Below are positions 26,105 to 34,615 of a stretch of DNA of 64,000 nt, piece by piece. The position numbers and the translations under genes are program-made. The stretch covers positions 1 through 64,000 of the forward strand of contig JAMPXB010000019.1 in assembly GCA_023701435.1 (NCBI GenBank). The letters are read 5' to 3'. Under the pieces are notes generated by a model. It had not been told where the DNA came from, ran no database searches, and worked only from the letters and a program-made list of their open reading frames with translations. The stretch's first letter is position 1; every line of letters begins with the position of its first letter. This DNA comes from Bacteriovoracaceae bacterium. GTDB lineage: Bacteria > Bdellovibrionota > Bacteriovoracia > Bacteriovoracales > Bacteriovoracaceae.

Positions 26105-28181
26105 TCTTTAGTCCTGCGTAGATCTGCCGGCCTTGGAGCGGACCCCATGTGTGGGCAACATCAAAGTCTCCATTACTATTAAAATAAAGCGGGGACTCGG
26201 TTTGAGTGTAATCGAAAAGGTTTTTTGCCCCAAAAGAGAGGTTGGTTTGCTTATTTAATTCATACGAGACATTCACATCTACTGTAAAGAATTGGGGTGA
26301 ATATCTACTTTTCTTAGCACCAGGATTGGTCCCGTCAAAAGTGTTGTAGTGGTCTTCATAACCGTAATCATGGAGGTCTCGCGTTCCTGTCCAGGTCAGT
26401 GTTGAATTTATATCCCAGGCTCCTTTATCCCAGTCCATGAGGAAACTCACTCTTTCTTCTACTGCTGCAACGATTAGAAGTTTTTTATAGCGATTCTGGT
26501 AAAAGTATTTTTCTGCTACGATACCTAGCTTAAGTTCGGGGTTTACTTTAAAACCAAATGAACCATCAATGTTGGCTACTTCCACGCTTTTTTCATCAAG
26601 ATTGCGAAGAACTGGAGTACTGCCTGAATTATCAACGAAGGCAATGTTTTTAACTTTTGTCCAGGCGCCGCTAAAAGTAGTTGTGCTTTTTTCACCATTC
26701 CTATTGAGTGAATATGTAAAAGAATCACTGGTTTCAAGATTATCGATATTCGTATCAAATCCGTTGTCTAAGAGACCGTGTTCTGATTCAAAAAAAGTAA
26801 GAGGGGAACGATAACCTTTACCATATGCAAAACGGGAATCTAGACCGGGATTGTGTTTCCATAGGACATGTATTCTAGGAGCGATTATCACATCATCAAT
26901 TTCATTTTTTTTGACATCCTTATCAGTAAAATTTGTGACGATTTTATTCAACCTGAGAGCAGATGAAATTTCCAAATTATCATTCGGGAGCCAAATATCC
27001 TGAATGTACATACCTGGTGCATGATAATCAAAACTGTCTGAGTCTCGCCCCTGGAGTTCAAAAAAAGTGTGTGATTTTGATTTTAATGTCTCATTTTTGT
27101 AATCCAGACCTACTGTCAGAAGATTGCTTTCGCTCGTGTTGATATTGGTTTTAGCATCATAAAAGAATGCTTCATTTGTGTTTTTATAATCAGCACCTTC
27201 ATACCAACTGTCCTGTTTTCCCAATGCATATGATAAAGTTGCTCCGAGATTGAGCATACTATTTGTGGCGTGAGTTAGTTTTAGAGTTCCTTCATTTCTA
27301 TCAACGTCTACAATCTCAGCAGTGGATCCGGGTGCTCCGATGAATTTTTTTCTGACGTCGCCGTTGATAAAAGAATTAAAATCTATGGCCGGCGTGGGCT
27401 GATTTACCGTCTCAAAGGTCCCGCGATTCATAGGTCCTCCAAAGATGTGGGCCCTGAGAGTATTTATTCTGATATCCATGTTCAATTTTTCATTAAGGTC
27501 TTGAGAATATTTTGCCATCAGTGAACGAGTGTCTCTTTCAGGGATTTCATTTATTTCATTATTGTCTTTGTCCCATTGCCCTTGGTTTGAATATTGACCG
27601 GCGAGAGTTGTTCTCCTTTTCCCGTTATCTCCAACTGCCGTTGTGACGACTGTTAGATTTTTATAGTCATTGTTTCCGCCTGAAATATCGATGATTGATT
27701 TATTTTCCTTCGCCTTCAGAGTAACAACATTGATAACACCACCGATCGCCTCTGGTGCGGAAAGAGAAGCCCCAGGTCCGCGAGAAACCTCAAGCGAGGC
27801 AATTCCTAACGTTCCAAGTGACTCGAAACCATAGTAACTTGAAACAGTGGAGTGCAGGGGCACCTCATCCACTAGAACTGTGGTGTACTCACCTCTTAAA
27901 CCATTGATTTGAACTCTTTTTATGCCACAAATTGAACATCCATTAAGGACCTGAAGGCCTGGTTCCTGTTCAATGGCCTGAACAAGATTTTGGGCGTTTT
28001 TCTTCTGAATTTTCTCAGCAGTTACTACTTCCGTTTTAACAATCGAATCTTTTAACTGTCCTGACCTTTTTAAGCTTTCGCTGACGTCGCGTACTTCGAC
28101 AGCCTCTAGTTCCTCAGGTGCGGCCTTAGCTTGACTGATAGATAGTATAATGAGTGAAATAAAGATAAGGGATATTTTCAT
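26094..28181 (-). CDS. TonB-dependent outer-membrane receptor
   Basis: A 695-aa receptor: signal peptide (residues 1-20), then a TonB-box-like ELEAVEVRD, the plug domain (QNLVQAIEQEPGL, INGLRGEYTTVLVDEVPL, RGPGASLSAPEAIGGVINVVT) and a long beta-barrel that ends in a TonB-receptor-type C terminus with terminal Phe (IYAGLKSVF). The plug contains an unusual CxxC (GCSICG, Cys82 and Cys85). The substrate is unknown; metal, heme or cofactor uptake is typical. AAGGAC precedes the ATG. The downstream thioredoxin-fold gene overlaps its end by 11 bases. Divergent from murA. Confidence 0.92.
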   Translation of the reverse strand: MKISLIFISLIILSISQAKAAPEELEAVEVRDVSESLKRSGQLKDSIVKTEVVTAEKIQKKNAQNLVQAIEQEPGLQVLNGCSICGIKRVQINGLRGEYTTVLVDEVPLHSTVSSYYGFESLGTLGIASLEVSRGPGASLSAPEAIGGVINVVTLKAKENKSIIDISGGNNDYKNLTVVTTAVGDNGKRRTTLAGQYSNQGQWDKDNNEINEIPERDTRSLMAKYSQDLNEKLNMDIRINTLRAHIFGGPMNRGTFETVNQPTPAIDFNSFINGDVRKKFIGAPGSTAEIVDVDRNEGTLKLTHATNSMLNLGATLSYALGKQDSWYEGADYKNTNEAFFYDAKTNINTSESNLLTVGLDYKNETLKSKSHTFFELQGRDSDSFDYHAPGMYIQDIWLPNDNLEISSALRLNKIVTNFTDKDVKKNEIDDVIIAPRIHVLWKHNPGLDSRFAYGKGYRSPLTFFESEHGLLDNGFDTNIDNLETSDSFTYSLNRNGEKSTTTFSGAWTKVKNIAFVDNSGSTPVLRNLDEKSVEVANIDGSFGFKVNPELKLGIVAEKYFYQNRYKKLLIVAAVEERVSFLMDWDKGAWDINSTLTWTGTRDLHDYGYEDHYNTFDGTNPGAKKSRYSPQFFTVDVNVSYELNKQTNLSFGAKNLFDYTQTESPLYFNSNGDFDVAHTWGPLQGRQIYAGLKSVF

Positions 28182-28466
28182 GGTTTAATGTCCTTAACGT
28201 ATTGTTTTTAGGTGTTGTTTTATTTGTGCTACGTTTGTTTGGGTTACCATACACAGCAGAGACATTTTTGCAAATGACTCCGGTCAGCTTTTAGATGGAT
28301 TAAATATTTGTTCTTAGGTTTTTCCAAAGATGATCAGTTTCTATTGAAGAGATCAGATCGAGGATTGAAGAAGGCAAGTAAACATCCGTCCTTGAGTACA
28401 CGAACGAAGGAGACTTTTTATAGAAGAATTCCTACAATCAGCTTAAAACATCTTCCTGGAAGGTTT

Positions 28467-29732
28467 ATGGATAAGCTCATAGTCGAAGGACCTTGCACTC
28501 TTAAGGGTTCAGTTCATATTTCATCAGCTAAAAACGCTACGCTACCGATCCTGGTGGCCACATTATTATGCCCATATCCGGTAACATTTGATTCCATTCC
28601 GGAACTGATGGATGTGGGAACTATCTTAAAACTTCTGCAAAGTATGGGAGTCAAAGTTACTAAAAAAGATAACCAGACAATTCTTGATGCTTCTCACCTG
28701 GATAACCAGCATGCTGACTATGCCTTAGTTAAAACCATGAGAGCTTCGGTTCTTGTGCTAGGGCCTTTGCTTGCCCGTTATGGTGTTGCTTCGGTTTCCC
28801 TGCCTGGCGGTTGTGCAATCGGTGCCCGTCCCGTGGACATCCACTTGATGGGGATGGAGAAAATGGGAGCGCAAATCGAAATTGAAAATGGTTACATCAA
28901 GGCCAAGTGTGAAAAGTTAAAAGGTGCGACAATCGCTCTTCCTTTTCCAAGTGTTGGTGCCACTGAAAATCTTATTATGGCAGCGGTCCTCGCTGAAGGG
29001 ACCACCATTATTGAGAACGCGGCCATGGAGCCGGAAATTGATGATCTGGCCGATTTCCTGATCAATCAGGGGGTCAAGATTGAGGGTGCCGGCACATCTC
29101 ATATCACTATTCACGGCATGGATATTAATCAATTAAAGGCTCCTAAGAAGCCTTACCGTGTGATCGGTGACCGGATTGAAGCCGCGACCTTTATCATTGC
29201 CGCCATCATGAGCGGCGGTGAAGTGAAAGTGGAAGGTTTTAATCCTAAGCATCTTACCTTTGTTTTAGAAACACTTACCAAGATGGGCGCCAAGCTTGAA
29301 ATTGGAGAGGATTTTGTTCTGGTGAAAAAAGCGGATCGATTAAGAGGTGCCATTATTGAAACTGCTCCTTATCCGGGATTTCCCACTGATGTTCAGGCCC
29401 AGATGATGGCGCTGATGAGCATTGTGGATGGTAATTCGGTAGTGACAGAAACCATCTTTGAAAATCGATTTATGCATGTTCCAGAGATGGGACGAATGGG
29501 ATCAAAAGTAACGCTTAAGGGTAATTCGGCGATGATTGAGGGTGTTGAAGGCCTCAGTGGAGCGCCTGTTATGTGTACTGACTTACGTGCATCAGCTGCT
29601 TTAATTCTCTGTGCACTTGTGGCCAGCGGGGAAAGCGAAATTCAGCGTGTCTACCATCTTGATCGTGGCTATGAGAAAATTGATGAAAAGCTCACCCAGT
29701 TGGGGGCCAAAATTAGAAGAGTGAAGGGTTAA
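28467..29732 (+). CDS. murA: UDP-N-acetylglucosamine 1-carboxyvinyltransferase MurA
   Basis: A 421-aa EPSP-synthase-fold enzyme making the first committed peptidoglycan precursor. SSAKNATLPIL holds the UDP-GlcNAc lysine/asparagine, LPGGCAIGARPVD the catalytic Cys (about Cys116), and the C-terminal RGYEKIDEKL is typical. The frame is open 53 codons further upstream, but the ATG at 28467 is preceded by GGAAGG and gives the usual length and N terminus (MDKLIVEG). The 285 bases upstream, shared with the divergent TonB gene, show no clear promoter or small gene by eye. Confidence 0.96.
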   Translation: MDKLIVEGPCTLKGSVHISSAKNATLPILVATLLCPYPVTFDSIPELMDVGTILKLLQSMGVKVTKKDNQTILDASHLDNQHADYALVKTMRASVLVLGPLLARYGVASVSLPGGCAIGARPVDIHLMGMEKMGAQIEIENGYIKAKCEKLKGATIALPFPSVGATENLIMAAVLAEGTTIIENAAMEPEIDDLADFLINQGVKIEGAGTSHITIHGMDINQLKAPKKPYRVIGDRIEAATFIIAAIMSGGEVKVEGFNPKHLTFVLETLTKMGAKLEIGEDFVLVKKADRLRGAIIETAPYPGFPTDVQAQMMALMSIVDGNSVVTETIFENRFMHVPEMGRMGSKVTLKGNSAMIEGVEGLSGAPVMCTDLRASAALILCALVASGESEIQRVYHLDRGYEKIDEKLTQLGAKIRRVKG

Positions 29733-29733
29733 T

Positions 29734-30078
29734 ATGAGTGATTGTATTTTTTGTAAAATCGTTGAGGGAAAAATTCCTTCAACCAAAATTTTCGAAAATG
29801 AGAAGGTCATTGGTTTTAAAGATCTGAGACCTCAGGCAGTCATTCATAATCTTTTCATTCATAAGAAGCACACCAAAAACATCAATGATCTTTCTCAGAA
29901 TGATCCCTCGCAACTGGCCGAGATGTTTGAGGCCATGAGGCTTTATTCGGAACAAGAAAATCTTAGCAAAGATGGCTTTCGGATTGTGACGAACTTGGGA
30001 CCGAATGCAGGGCAGACGGTCTTTCATACGCATTTTCATCTACTCGCCGGTGAGCCGTTGGGGCACTTCGGATCTTAG
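29734..30078 (+). CDS. HIT-family nucleotide hydrolase (HinT-like)
   Basis: A 114-aa histidine-triad protein: the N-terminal CIFCKIVEGKIPS and the catalytic triad FHTHFHLLAG. Members hydrolyse AMP-linked phosphoramidates such as adenosine-5'-phosphoramidate and aminoacyl-AMP. It starts one base after murA stops, so the two are probably co-transcribed. Its stop overlaps that of the convergent gene by four bases (TTAG). Confidence 0.93.
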   Translation: MSDCIFCKIVEGKIPSTKIFENEKVIGFKDLRPQAVIHNLFIHKKHTKNINDLSQNDPSQLAEMFEAMRLYSEQENLSKDGFRIVTNLGPNAGQTVFHTHFHLLAGEPLGHFGS

Positions 30079-30845
30079 TTCTGAAGGCCGTTAAAAAGAC
30101 CCGCCAGTAAAGTTCTTTGCAGCTGATTTAATTGAACAGTTCTTGCCATGAAAATGATCGGGCTTCTTTCAATTTGCGTTGTTGCCACAAACTGACCTTT
30201 GGCACCGTTAAATTCTGTGACTTCAAAAACATCATGAAATTTATCCAGGTAGTTCTGCATAAGTTCTTTTTCCTTGGCAGAACCTTGCTGAAAGTTGGCC
30301 TTTTTTGTTCCTGAAAGAAGAGATTGAGTGAGTTTAGGTCTTTCTTTCTTCTCATTGTTTTCATCTTTTTCTTCAGTCGAAATGATGTCATTGAAAAGAA
30401 TAGTCAGATCGGTTGCTCCAATGTTTCGTTTGATCCAATACCAAAGCTCTTCAAAGAATGACAGACGATCTTTTTTCCACAAGTCGCGGAAGTGATTGGT
30501 GATCTGAAAAAGGTTTTCAATGGAATTGAAGTTCTGATGCAGCGTCCAGCGGTTTAAAATTTTAAGATAAAGATCTTTAAATTGTTGGGCCGGTAATGAC
30601 TCAAACGATGACACTGTCAGATTTTCATCCTGAGCATCCAGGATAGGGTAGTGGGCCTTTTCTTTTTCCAGAATGCCTACCAGCGAGCTGAAATGTTCAT
30701 TATCGTGAACGAACAAGGCCTGCAGATTCTCGTCGGCCAGATCTGTGACGTCGATAATTCTTGATTCCAATGAATTTTGCGGCCAATTGAGCTCTTTAAC
30801 GAGCACCTGGCTGGAGGAACGGATAAAACCGAGCGAAATAATCAT
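30075..30845 (-). CDS. Conserved-looking protein of unknown function
   Basis: A 256-aa soluble protein with no signal peptide or recognised domain. The first 60 residues look like a Rossmann-type alpha/beta start (MIISLGFIRSSSQVLV), the middle is helical (FRDLWKKDRLSFFEELWYWI), then there is a charged KDENNEKKERPK linker and a C-terminal region resembling a regulatory beta domain (QFVATTQIERSPIIFMA). AAGGAAGG precedes the ATG. Divergent from the secreted gene at 30907. Confidence 0.6.
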   Translation of the reverse strand: MIISLGFIRSSSQVLVKELNWPQNSLESRIIDVTDLADENLQALFVHDNEHFSSLVGILEKEKAHYPILDAQDENLTVSSFESLPAQQFKDLYLKILNRWTLHQNFNSIENLFQITNHFRDLWKKDRLSFFEELWYWIKRNIGATDLTILFNDIISTEEKDENNEKKERPKLTQSLLSGTKKANFQQGSAKEKELMQNYLDKFHDVFEVTEFNGAKGQFVATTQIERSPIIFMARTVQLNQLQRTLLAGLFNGLQN

Positions 30846-30906
30846 GCAAAACCTTCCTTTGAACCAAGAGATACTAACAAACGCAACTTTAAGTTACAAT
30901 GGACTC

Positions 30907-31548
30907 ATGGTGCATCATTGTTGCTTTTTATTCATCCTGCTCTTTATCAGTGTCTCTGGTTTTGGCCAGGACGAGCGCTATTACCGTCAAATTCTGACTG
31001 GAGAATTACCTCGGTTGAATTTAGAGGCCGGTGAAGCCGCCATTGCCCAGTTTAATGTCATGGGCGCCCAATATAAAGTCGATCTTGATGGAGACGGGAT
31101 AGAAGAGATCATCCAACCCCAAAAGCGGGACGGAGTGGATTGGCTGGAAATCAGGAATTCCTCTCAAAGTAAACTCTTTGAAGCCAAGCTCCTGGCAATG
31201 GGGGCCGGAAGTTATATTTATAAGCTTAGACTGGTTCAGATATCCGCCAAGGTAAGGGCCCTGCTTATTTTTCTGGATGAGGGAGTGACTGCTGGTAAAA
31301 GATTTGAATCAACCGGACGCTTCTTTGTTTTGAGTTTTGAAAACAATGATCTCTCAAAGATGACACTGACTGATGGGCCTCATTTTTATCATGAAAAAGA
31401 GGCACAGAGAGAGCAATACTGGCGTCGGGATTATGCCGTGAATGTTTATGATATAGATGGAGATGGTAGCCGGGAAATTGCTGTTCAGTACAATCACATC
31501 CAAAGAATCATGAAATACCTGGGAAGGGGAGAGTGGCAGAGGCTCTAA
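30907..31548 (+). CDS. Secreted protein with two DxDxDG calcium-type loops
   Basis: A 213-aa protein. The ATG at 30907 gives a signal peptide (HHCCFLFILLFISVSGFG-Q); longer in-frame starts (30745, 30844) would bury that peptide. The mature protein contains VDLDGDGIEEII near residue 58 and YDIDGDGSREIAV near residue 181, the loop found in FG-GAP, VCBS and dockerin-type calcium sites. No enzymatic motif. It is probably periplasmic or surface-exposed. The stop overlaps the convergent gene by four bases. No strong ribosome-binding site is visible. Confidence 0.6.
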   Translation: MVHHCCFLFILLFISVSGFGQDERYYRQILTGELPRLNLEAGEAAIAQFNVMGAQYKVDLDGDGIEEIIQPQKRDGVDWLEIRNSSQSKLFEAKLLAMGAGSYIYKLRLVQISAKVRALLIFLDEGVTAGKRFESTGRFFVLSFENNDLSKMTLTDGPHFYHEKEAQREQYWRRDYAVNVYDIDGDGSREIAVQYNHIQRIMKYLGRGEWQRL

Positions 31549-31961
31549 GAAGCTTTTCTGATACTTTCTTCGCTCTTCTTTTCACGCTCTCTACGGTATT
31601 TTTCCAGCACTTCAATATTTGAAGCACTTTCAAGAGAAGCCTTCTTCTTCAGATGGGCCATGACCAGAAACCACACCACTAGCGGCAGTCCTAAGAAAAT
31701 CGATATTCCAAAAAGGGCACCAGTGCTAAATGGTTGTGAGGGAGCGATTTCTGAAGGAGTCGTTTTAGCTGCCTGATTTTTCTTCGCCTCAATTTTATTA
31801 ATGTCTTGTTCGAGGTTATAGAGTGACTCAGTACCTTGAGGAAGAACTTGCGGTTGATCAACTTCAATGCCTACAAAATCTTCGACGGCAGGCCTTCTTC
31901 CTTGGGCATAGGATGCTGTTGAAATCAAAAGGATAAGTAAGCCAAGTGTACGAAAAACCAT
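31545..31961 (-). CDS. Small envelope protein with signal peptide and one membrane helix
   Basis: A 138-aa protein with signal sequence (RTLGLLILLISTASYA-Q), a periplasmic segment of about 60 residues, a second hydrophobic helix (LFGISIFLGLPLVVWFLVMA) and a charged cytoplasmic tail (EKYRREREKKSEES). No family recognised. AGGAGC lies eight bases before the ATG at 31961, which decides this start over an upstream one. It is divergent from the TPR gene at 32078 and convergent with the 30907 gene. Confidence 0.6.
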   Translation of the reverse strand: MVFRTLGLLILLISTASYAQGRRPAVEDFVGIEVDQPQVLPQGTESLYNLEQDINKIEAKKNQAAKTTPSEIAPSQPFSTGALFGISIFLGLPLVVWFLVMAHLKKKASLESASNIEVLEKYRREREKKSEESIRKAS

Positions 31962-32077
31962 AGTAAATTGCTCCTTGAGACCATATCGGCAATGTTGGCC
32001 CGTTTCTTTAGCTAAAGATCTCTCCTGAATATCCGATAAAAAACACGAGTATTTCTTGATTCTCACAGGTGAGCCAT

Positions 32078-32788
32078 ATGAAGATATTTTTCGTTTTTTC
32101 ATTCCTTGCTTTCGGTTATGTCTTTTCACTCTGGAAGTGGGGTGGAATGGAAACGACCGTAACCGCCAAGTGGAAACAGCAGACGCTGATGGAACAAAAG
32201 GCCCTGGCCTTGGCCAAGGACAATCGCGTACTGCAGATGAAAATATCCAGTCTGGAGTACAAAATTTCAGAGCTTGAATCCAAGAACAAATATTTTACTT
32301 CTCAGGCCCAGCAAAAGTCGGGTAAGGCCCGCACTATTGCCAGCGTTCCTCAAATGAACACCAATGATCTTGTTAATTATGAAGTCTATAAGTGGACTCC
32401 AGAAAAACTTCTCGCCATCGGGGAGAAGGAATTCCATTTCAAAAACTATGAGAAATCGGCCCAGTTCTATAGCGAGTTAATTGATCGCTTTCCCAAGCAT
32501 GAAATTGTCAGTGATCGGGTTCTTTTTGGTGCAGGTGTAGCCGCTTTTGAAACAGGCAAACGCTTTGACTGGTCTGAAAAATATCTCGGTCGACTGGTGA
32601 AAAATCATCCTGAGTCGCAGTTTTACCGTGGGGCCAAATTATGGCTGGCCCTGGCCCAATACAATCAGGGCGAGCACGAGAAGTTTCTTAAAACGGTTGA
32701 AGAATTCCGCCTTAAATACCGAAATACTGAAGAATGGAAAATATTAAGCAGGTACTATGAAGACATCTCTTACAAAATTAAGCAGTAG
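32078..32788 (+). CDS. Membrane-anchored coiled-coil/TPR protein (YbgF-like)
   Basis: A 236-aa protein with an N-terminal hydrophobic anchor (KIFFVFSFLAFGYVFSLW), a coiled coil at about residues 40-70 (MKISSLEYKISELESK), then TPR-like repeats from about residue 110 (EKEFHFKNYEKSAQFYSELIDRFPKH). This layout recalls YbgF/CpoB, which links peptidoglycan synthesis to outer-membrane constriction, but no tol-pal genes are here. ATG 32078 follows AGGTGAG. Its last 32 bases overlap the next gene. Confidence 0.7.
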   Translation: MKIFFVFSFLAFGYVFSLWKWGGMETTVTAKWKQQTLMEQKALALAKDNRVLQMKISSLEYKISELESKNKYFTSQAQQKSGKARTIASVPQMNTNDLVNYEVYKWTPEKLLAIGEKEFHFKNYEKSAQFYSELIDRFPKHEIVSDRVLFGAGVAAFETGKRFDWSEKYLGRLVKNHPESQFYRGAKLWLALAQYNQGEHEKFLKTVEEFRLKYRNTEEWKILSRYYEDISYKIKQ

Positions 32789-33740
32789 TTTTTTACTCCT
32801 TTCACTTTCTCTTTCTGTTTGGGCCAAGCCAGTAGCTCAGGTGACACAGATATCGGGGAAAGCGTTTGTCGTAACGGACGATGGGAAAACCACTGCCTTG
32901 AGACTTAATCAACACCTCGATGAAAGATCTGAAATTATGGTGAGTGATGACGCCTCAATTACTTTAAATGACTATTACAATGCCACTTATCATCTGACTG
33001 GTGGATCACATCTGAAATTCTTTAATCAGTCTGTTCAGCTTAAGAATGGAAAAGCCTGGATTCAGTCTATGAATTCCAAGCATCCGCTTGCTCTGACCAC
33101 GGCCAATGGGTATGTGAATTTCCTGAATGGCGAATTCATCACTATCTTCGATCAGGGGACTTCACGCTCTCAGGTCCTGGTGGTAAATGGCGAAGTGGAT
33201 GTTTCCAATGTTCTGGATCAGGACATGAAATATACTGTTCCGGCTGGCTCCTTTACAGTGGTGGATCCGGAAATTGAAAATGGTTTCCCGCGTGCTCCCA
33301 CTAAGATCGGTCTGCAATCCCTGAATGCTGCTCTGGCGGAATTTAAGAGTTTACCTACCCAGATCAAGTCAACAGAAGTGCATACACGCTCCATTGCCTC
33401 TGTCAGTGAAGTGCCAGTTAAAAAGGGGGAGATTATCTACATTAAATCCCACCGCTTGCCGGCATCAGTTAAAAAATATAGAAATAAAAAAGCTAATTCC
33501 GAGCCTGCTACTCCAATACCGATCAAAATTTATGGTACATCTTGGAAGAATAACCAGGCCTATTCTGCACCGAGAACCCCAGCTTCAATCCAAGTAAATA
33601 ATCCAAGTCTGCCAAAAATTAGTGACCCTAAGTTGCTAAATGATCCAGAGTTTGAAAACTCTCTTAAGAAGCAAGCCGTCAAGCAGCCTAAATACTCAAA
33701 AGAACTAGAAAAGCTCATCGAAGATCTTAAAAGTTACTAG
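32757..33740 (+). CDS. Secreted FecR-domain protein
   Basis: A 327-aa protein with signal peptide (SSSFLLLSLSLSVWA-K) followed by a FecR domain at about residues 28-165 (VAQVTQISGKAFV, RSEIMVSDDASITL, LTTANGYVNFLNGEFI). Classical FecR proteins are membrane-spanning anti-sigma regulators; this one has no cytoplasmic part or nearby sigma factor, so the domain is probably structural in the periplasm. The C-terminal third is low-complexity, Pro/Lys/Ser-rich. It starts within the last 32 bases of the TPR gene, implying joint function. Confidence 0.75.
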   Translation: MKTSLTKLSSSFLLLSLSLSVWAKPVAQVTQISGKAFVVTDDGKTTALRLNQHLDERSEIMVSDDASITLNDYYNATYHLTGGSHLKFFNQSVQLKNGKAWIQSMNSKHPLALTTANGYVNFLNGEFITIFDQGTSRSQVLVVNGEVDVSNVLDQDMKYTVPAGSFTVVDPEIENGFPRAPTKIGLQSLNAALAEFKSLPTQIKSTEVHTRSIASVSEVPVKKGEIIYIKSHRLPASVKKYRNKKANSEPATPIPIKIYGTSWKNNQAYSAPRTPASIQVNNPSLPKISDPKLLNDPEFENSLKKQAVKQPKYSKELEKLIEDLKSY

Positions 33741-33880
33741 GGCTTAGCATTTTTTTAGGAGTGTTAAGTCATTGTTAATATTTGGTTTAATATCAAATAC
33801 TTCCGCTGAAAGCGAACAATTCAAATTATTTAAGATATCTTGAGTTTTAGTTCCACCTAAACCTGCCTTAATATACGTGT

Positions 33881-34558
33881 ATGGAAAAGAATAAAATGCA
33901 CGTAACTATTATTGATGACAACAAAGACCTTCTGGAAGTCCTTTCTAGTTCTTTAGGAGATTCGTTTAGTGTCGAGTCTTTTACAGAGCCTGATAAAGGT
34001 CTGGACTTCATCCGGAACAACCACACAGATGCCATTTTGCTGGATCTTCACATCCCAGGTAAAGATGGCTTCCAGGTGTATGAAGAGGTTAAGAGGGCCA
34101 AACAAAACCTTCCTGTGCTCTTCCTGACAGGTGACTCGGATATCGGAGCTCGTGTTAAGGGTCTGGAGATCGGTGCTGATGACTTCTTGCTCAAGCCTGT
34201 TCAAACAGAAGAGCTTGTTGCTCGCATCAGAAACAGAATTGCGCTCTCCAAGCGTAACCTTCAAAACAATAAACTGATCAAGTTTAAAGATCTTGTCATT
34301 GATTTGGATGGCCATCAAGTTATTCTAAATAACCAAGCGATACGTTTAACTCCCAAAGAGTACCAATTGTTGCTTGTTCTTTCTCAGAATCCAAACCGTG
34401 TCATTCATAAAGATGATTTGATTCACATGCTGTGGAAAGATGTTCATGTCGAAGTGAACAATCTGGATACTCACTTTTCAAATTTGCGCAGGAAGTTGAA
34501 GCCTTTCTCTGGGCACATCAAAACGCTCAAGAACTTGGGCTACGTTCTACGAATATAG
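33881..34558 (+). CDS. OmpR-family response regulator, orphan
   Basis: A 225-aa regulator: receiver domain with the acidic pair TIIDDN, phosphoacceptor Asp in AILLDLHIPG, Thr in LFLTGDSD and Lys in LLKPVQ; a winged-helix DNA-binding domain follows (LTPKEYQLLLVLSQN, DTHFSNLRRKL, LKNLGYVLRI). No histidine kinase gene is adjacent. An alternative ATG (codon 6, at 33896) is equally plausible because GGAAAAG lies before it. The gene is followed by the guaB leader hairpin, which may also end its transcript. Confidence 0.9.
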   Translation: MEKNKMHVTIIDDNKDLLEVLSSSLGDSFSVESFTEPDKGLDFIRNNHTDAILLDLHIPGKDGFQVYEEVKRAKQNLPVLFLTGDSDIGARVKGLEIGADDFLLKPVQTEELVARIRNRIALSKRNLQNNKLIKFKDLVIDLDGHQVILNNQAIRLTPKEYQLLLVLSQNPNRVIHKDDLIHMLWKDVHVEVNNLDTHFSNLRRKLKPFSGHIKTLKNLGYVLRI

Positions 34559-34584
34559 TTCCCACTACAAAATTTACATAAATC

Positions 34585-34613
34585 AGCTATCCTTTGATAA
34601 TCAAAGGATAGCT
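34585..34613 (+). promoter_or_regulatory. Perfect 13-bp hairpin masking the guaB ribosome-binding site
   Basis: AGCTATCCTTTGA (34585-34597) and TCAAAGGATAGCT (34601-34613) are exact inverted repeats with a three-base TAA loop. The right arm contains AAAGGA, the only ribosome-binding sequence for guaB, whose ATG begins two bases after the hairpin. In RNA it would hide that site; in DNA it is a symmetrical operator candidate. Confidence 0.7.
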
Positions 34614-34615
34614 CT

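Noticed and set aside
28308-28466. In-frame 53-codon N-terminal extension of murA
   Set aside because: The ATG at 28467 has GGAAGG upstream and gives the family's normal N terminus and length; the extension resembles no part of MurA.
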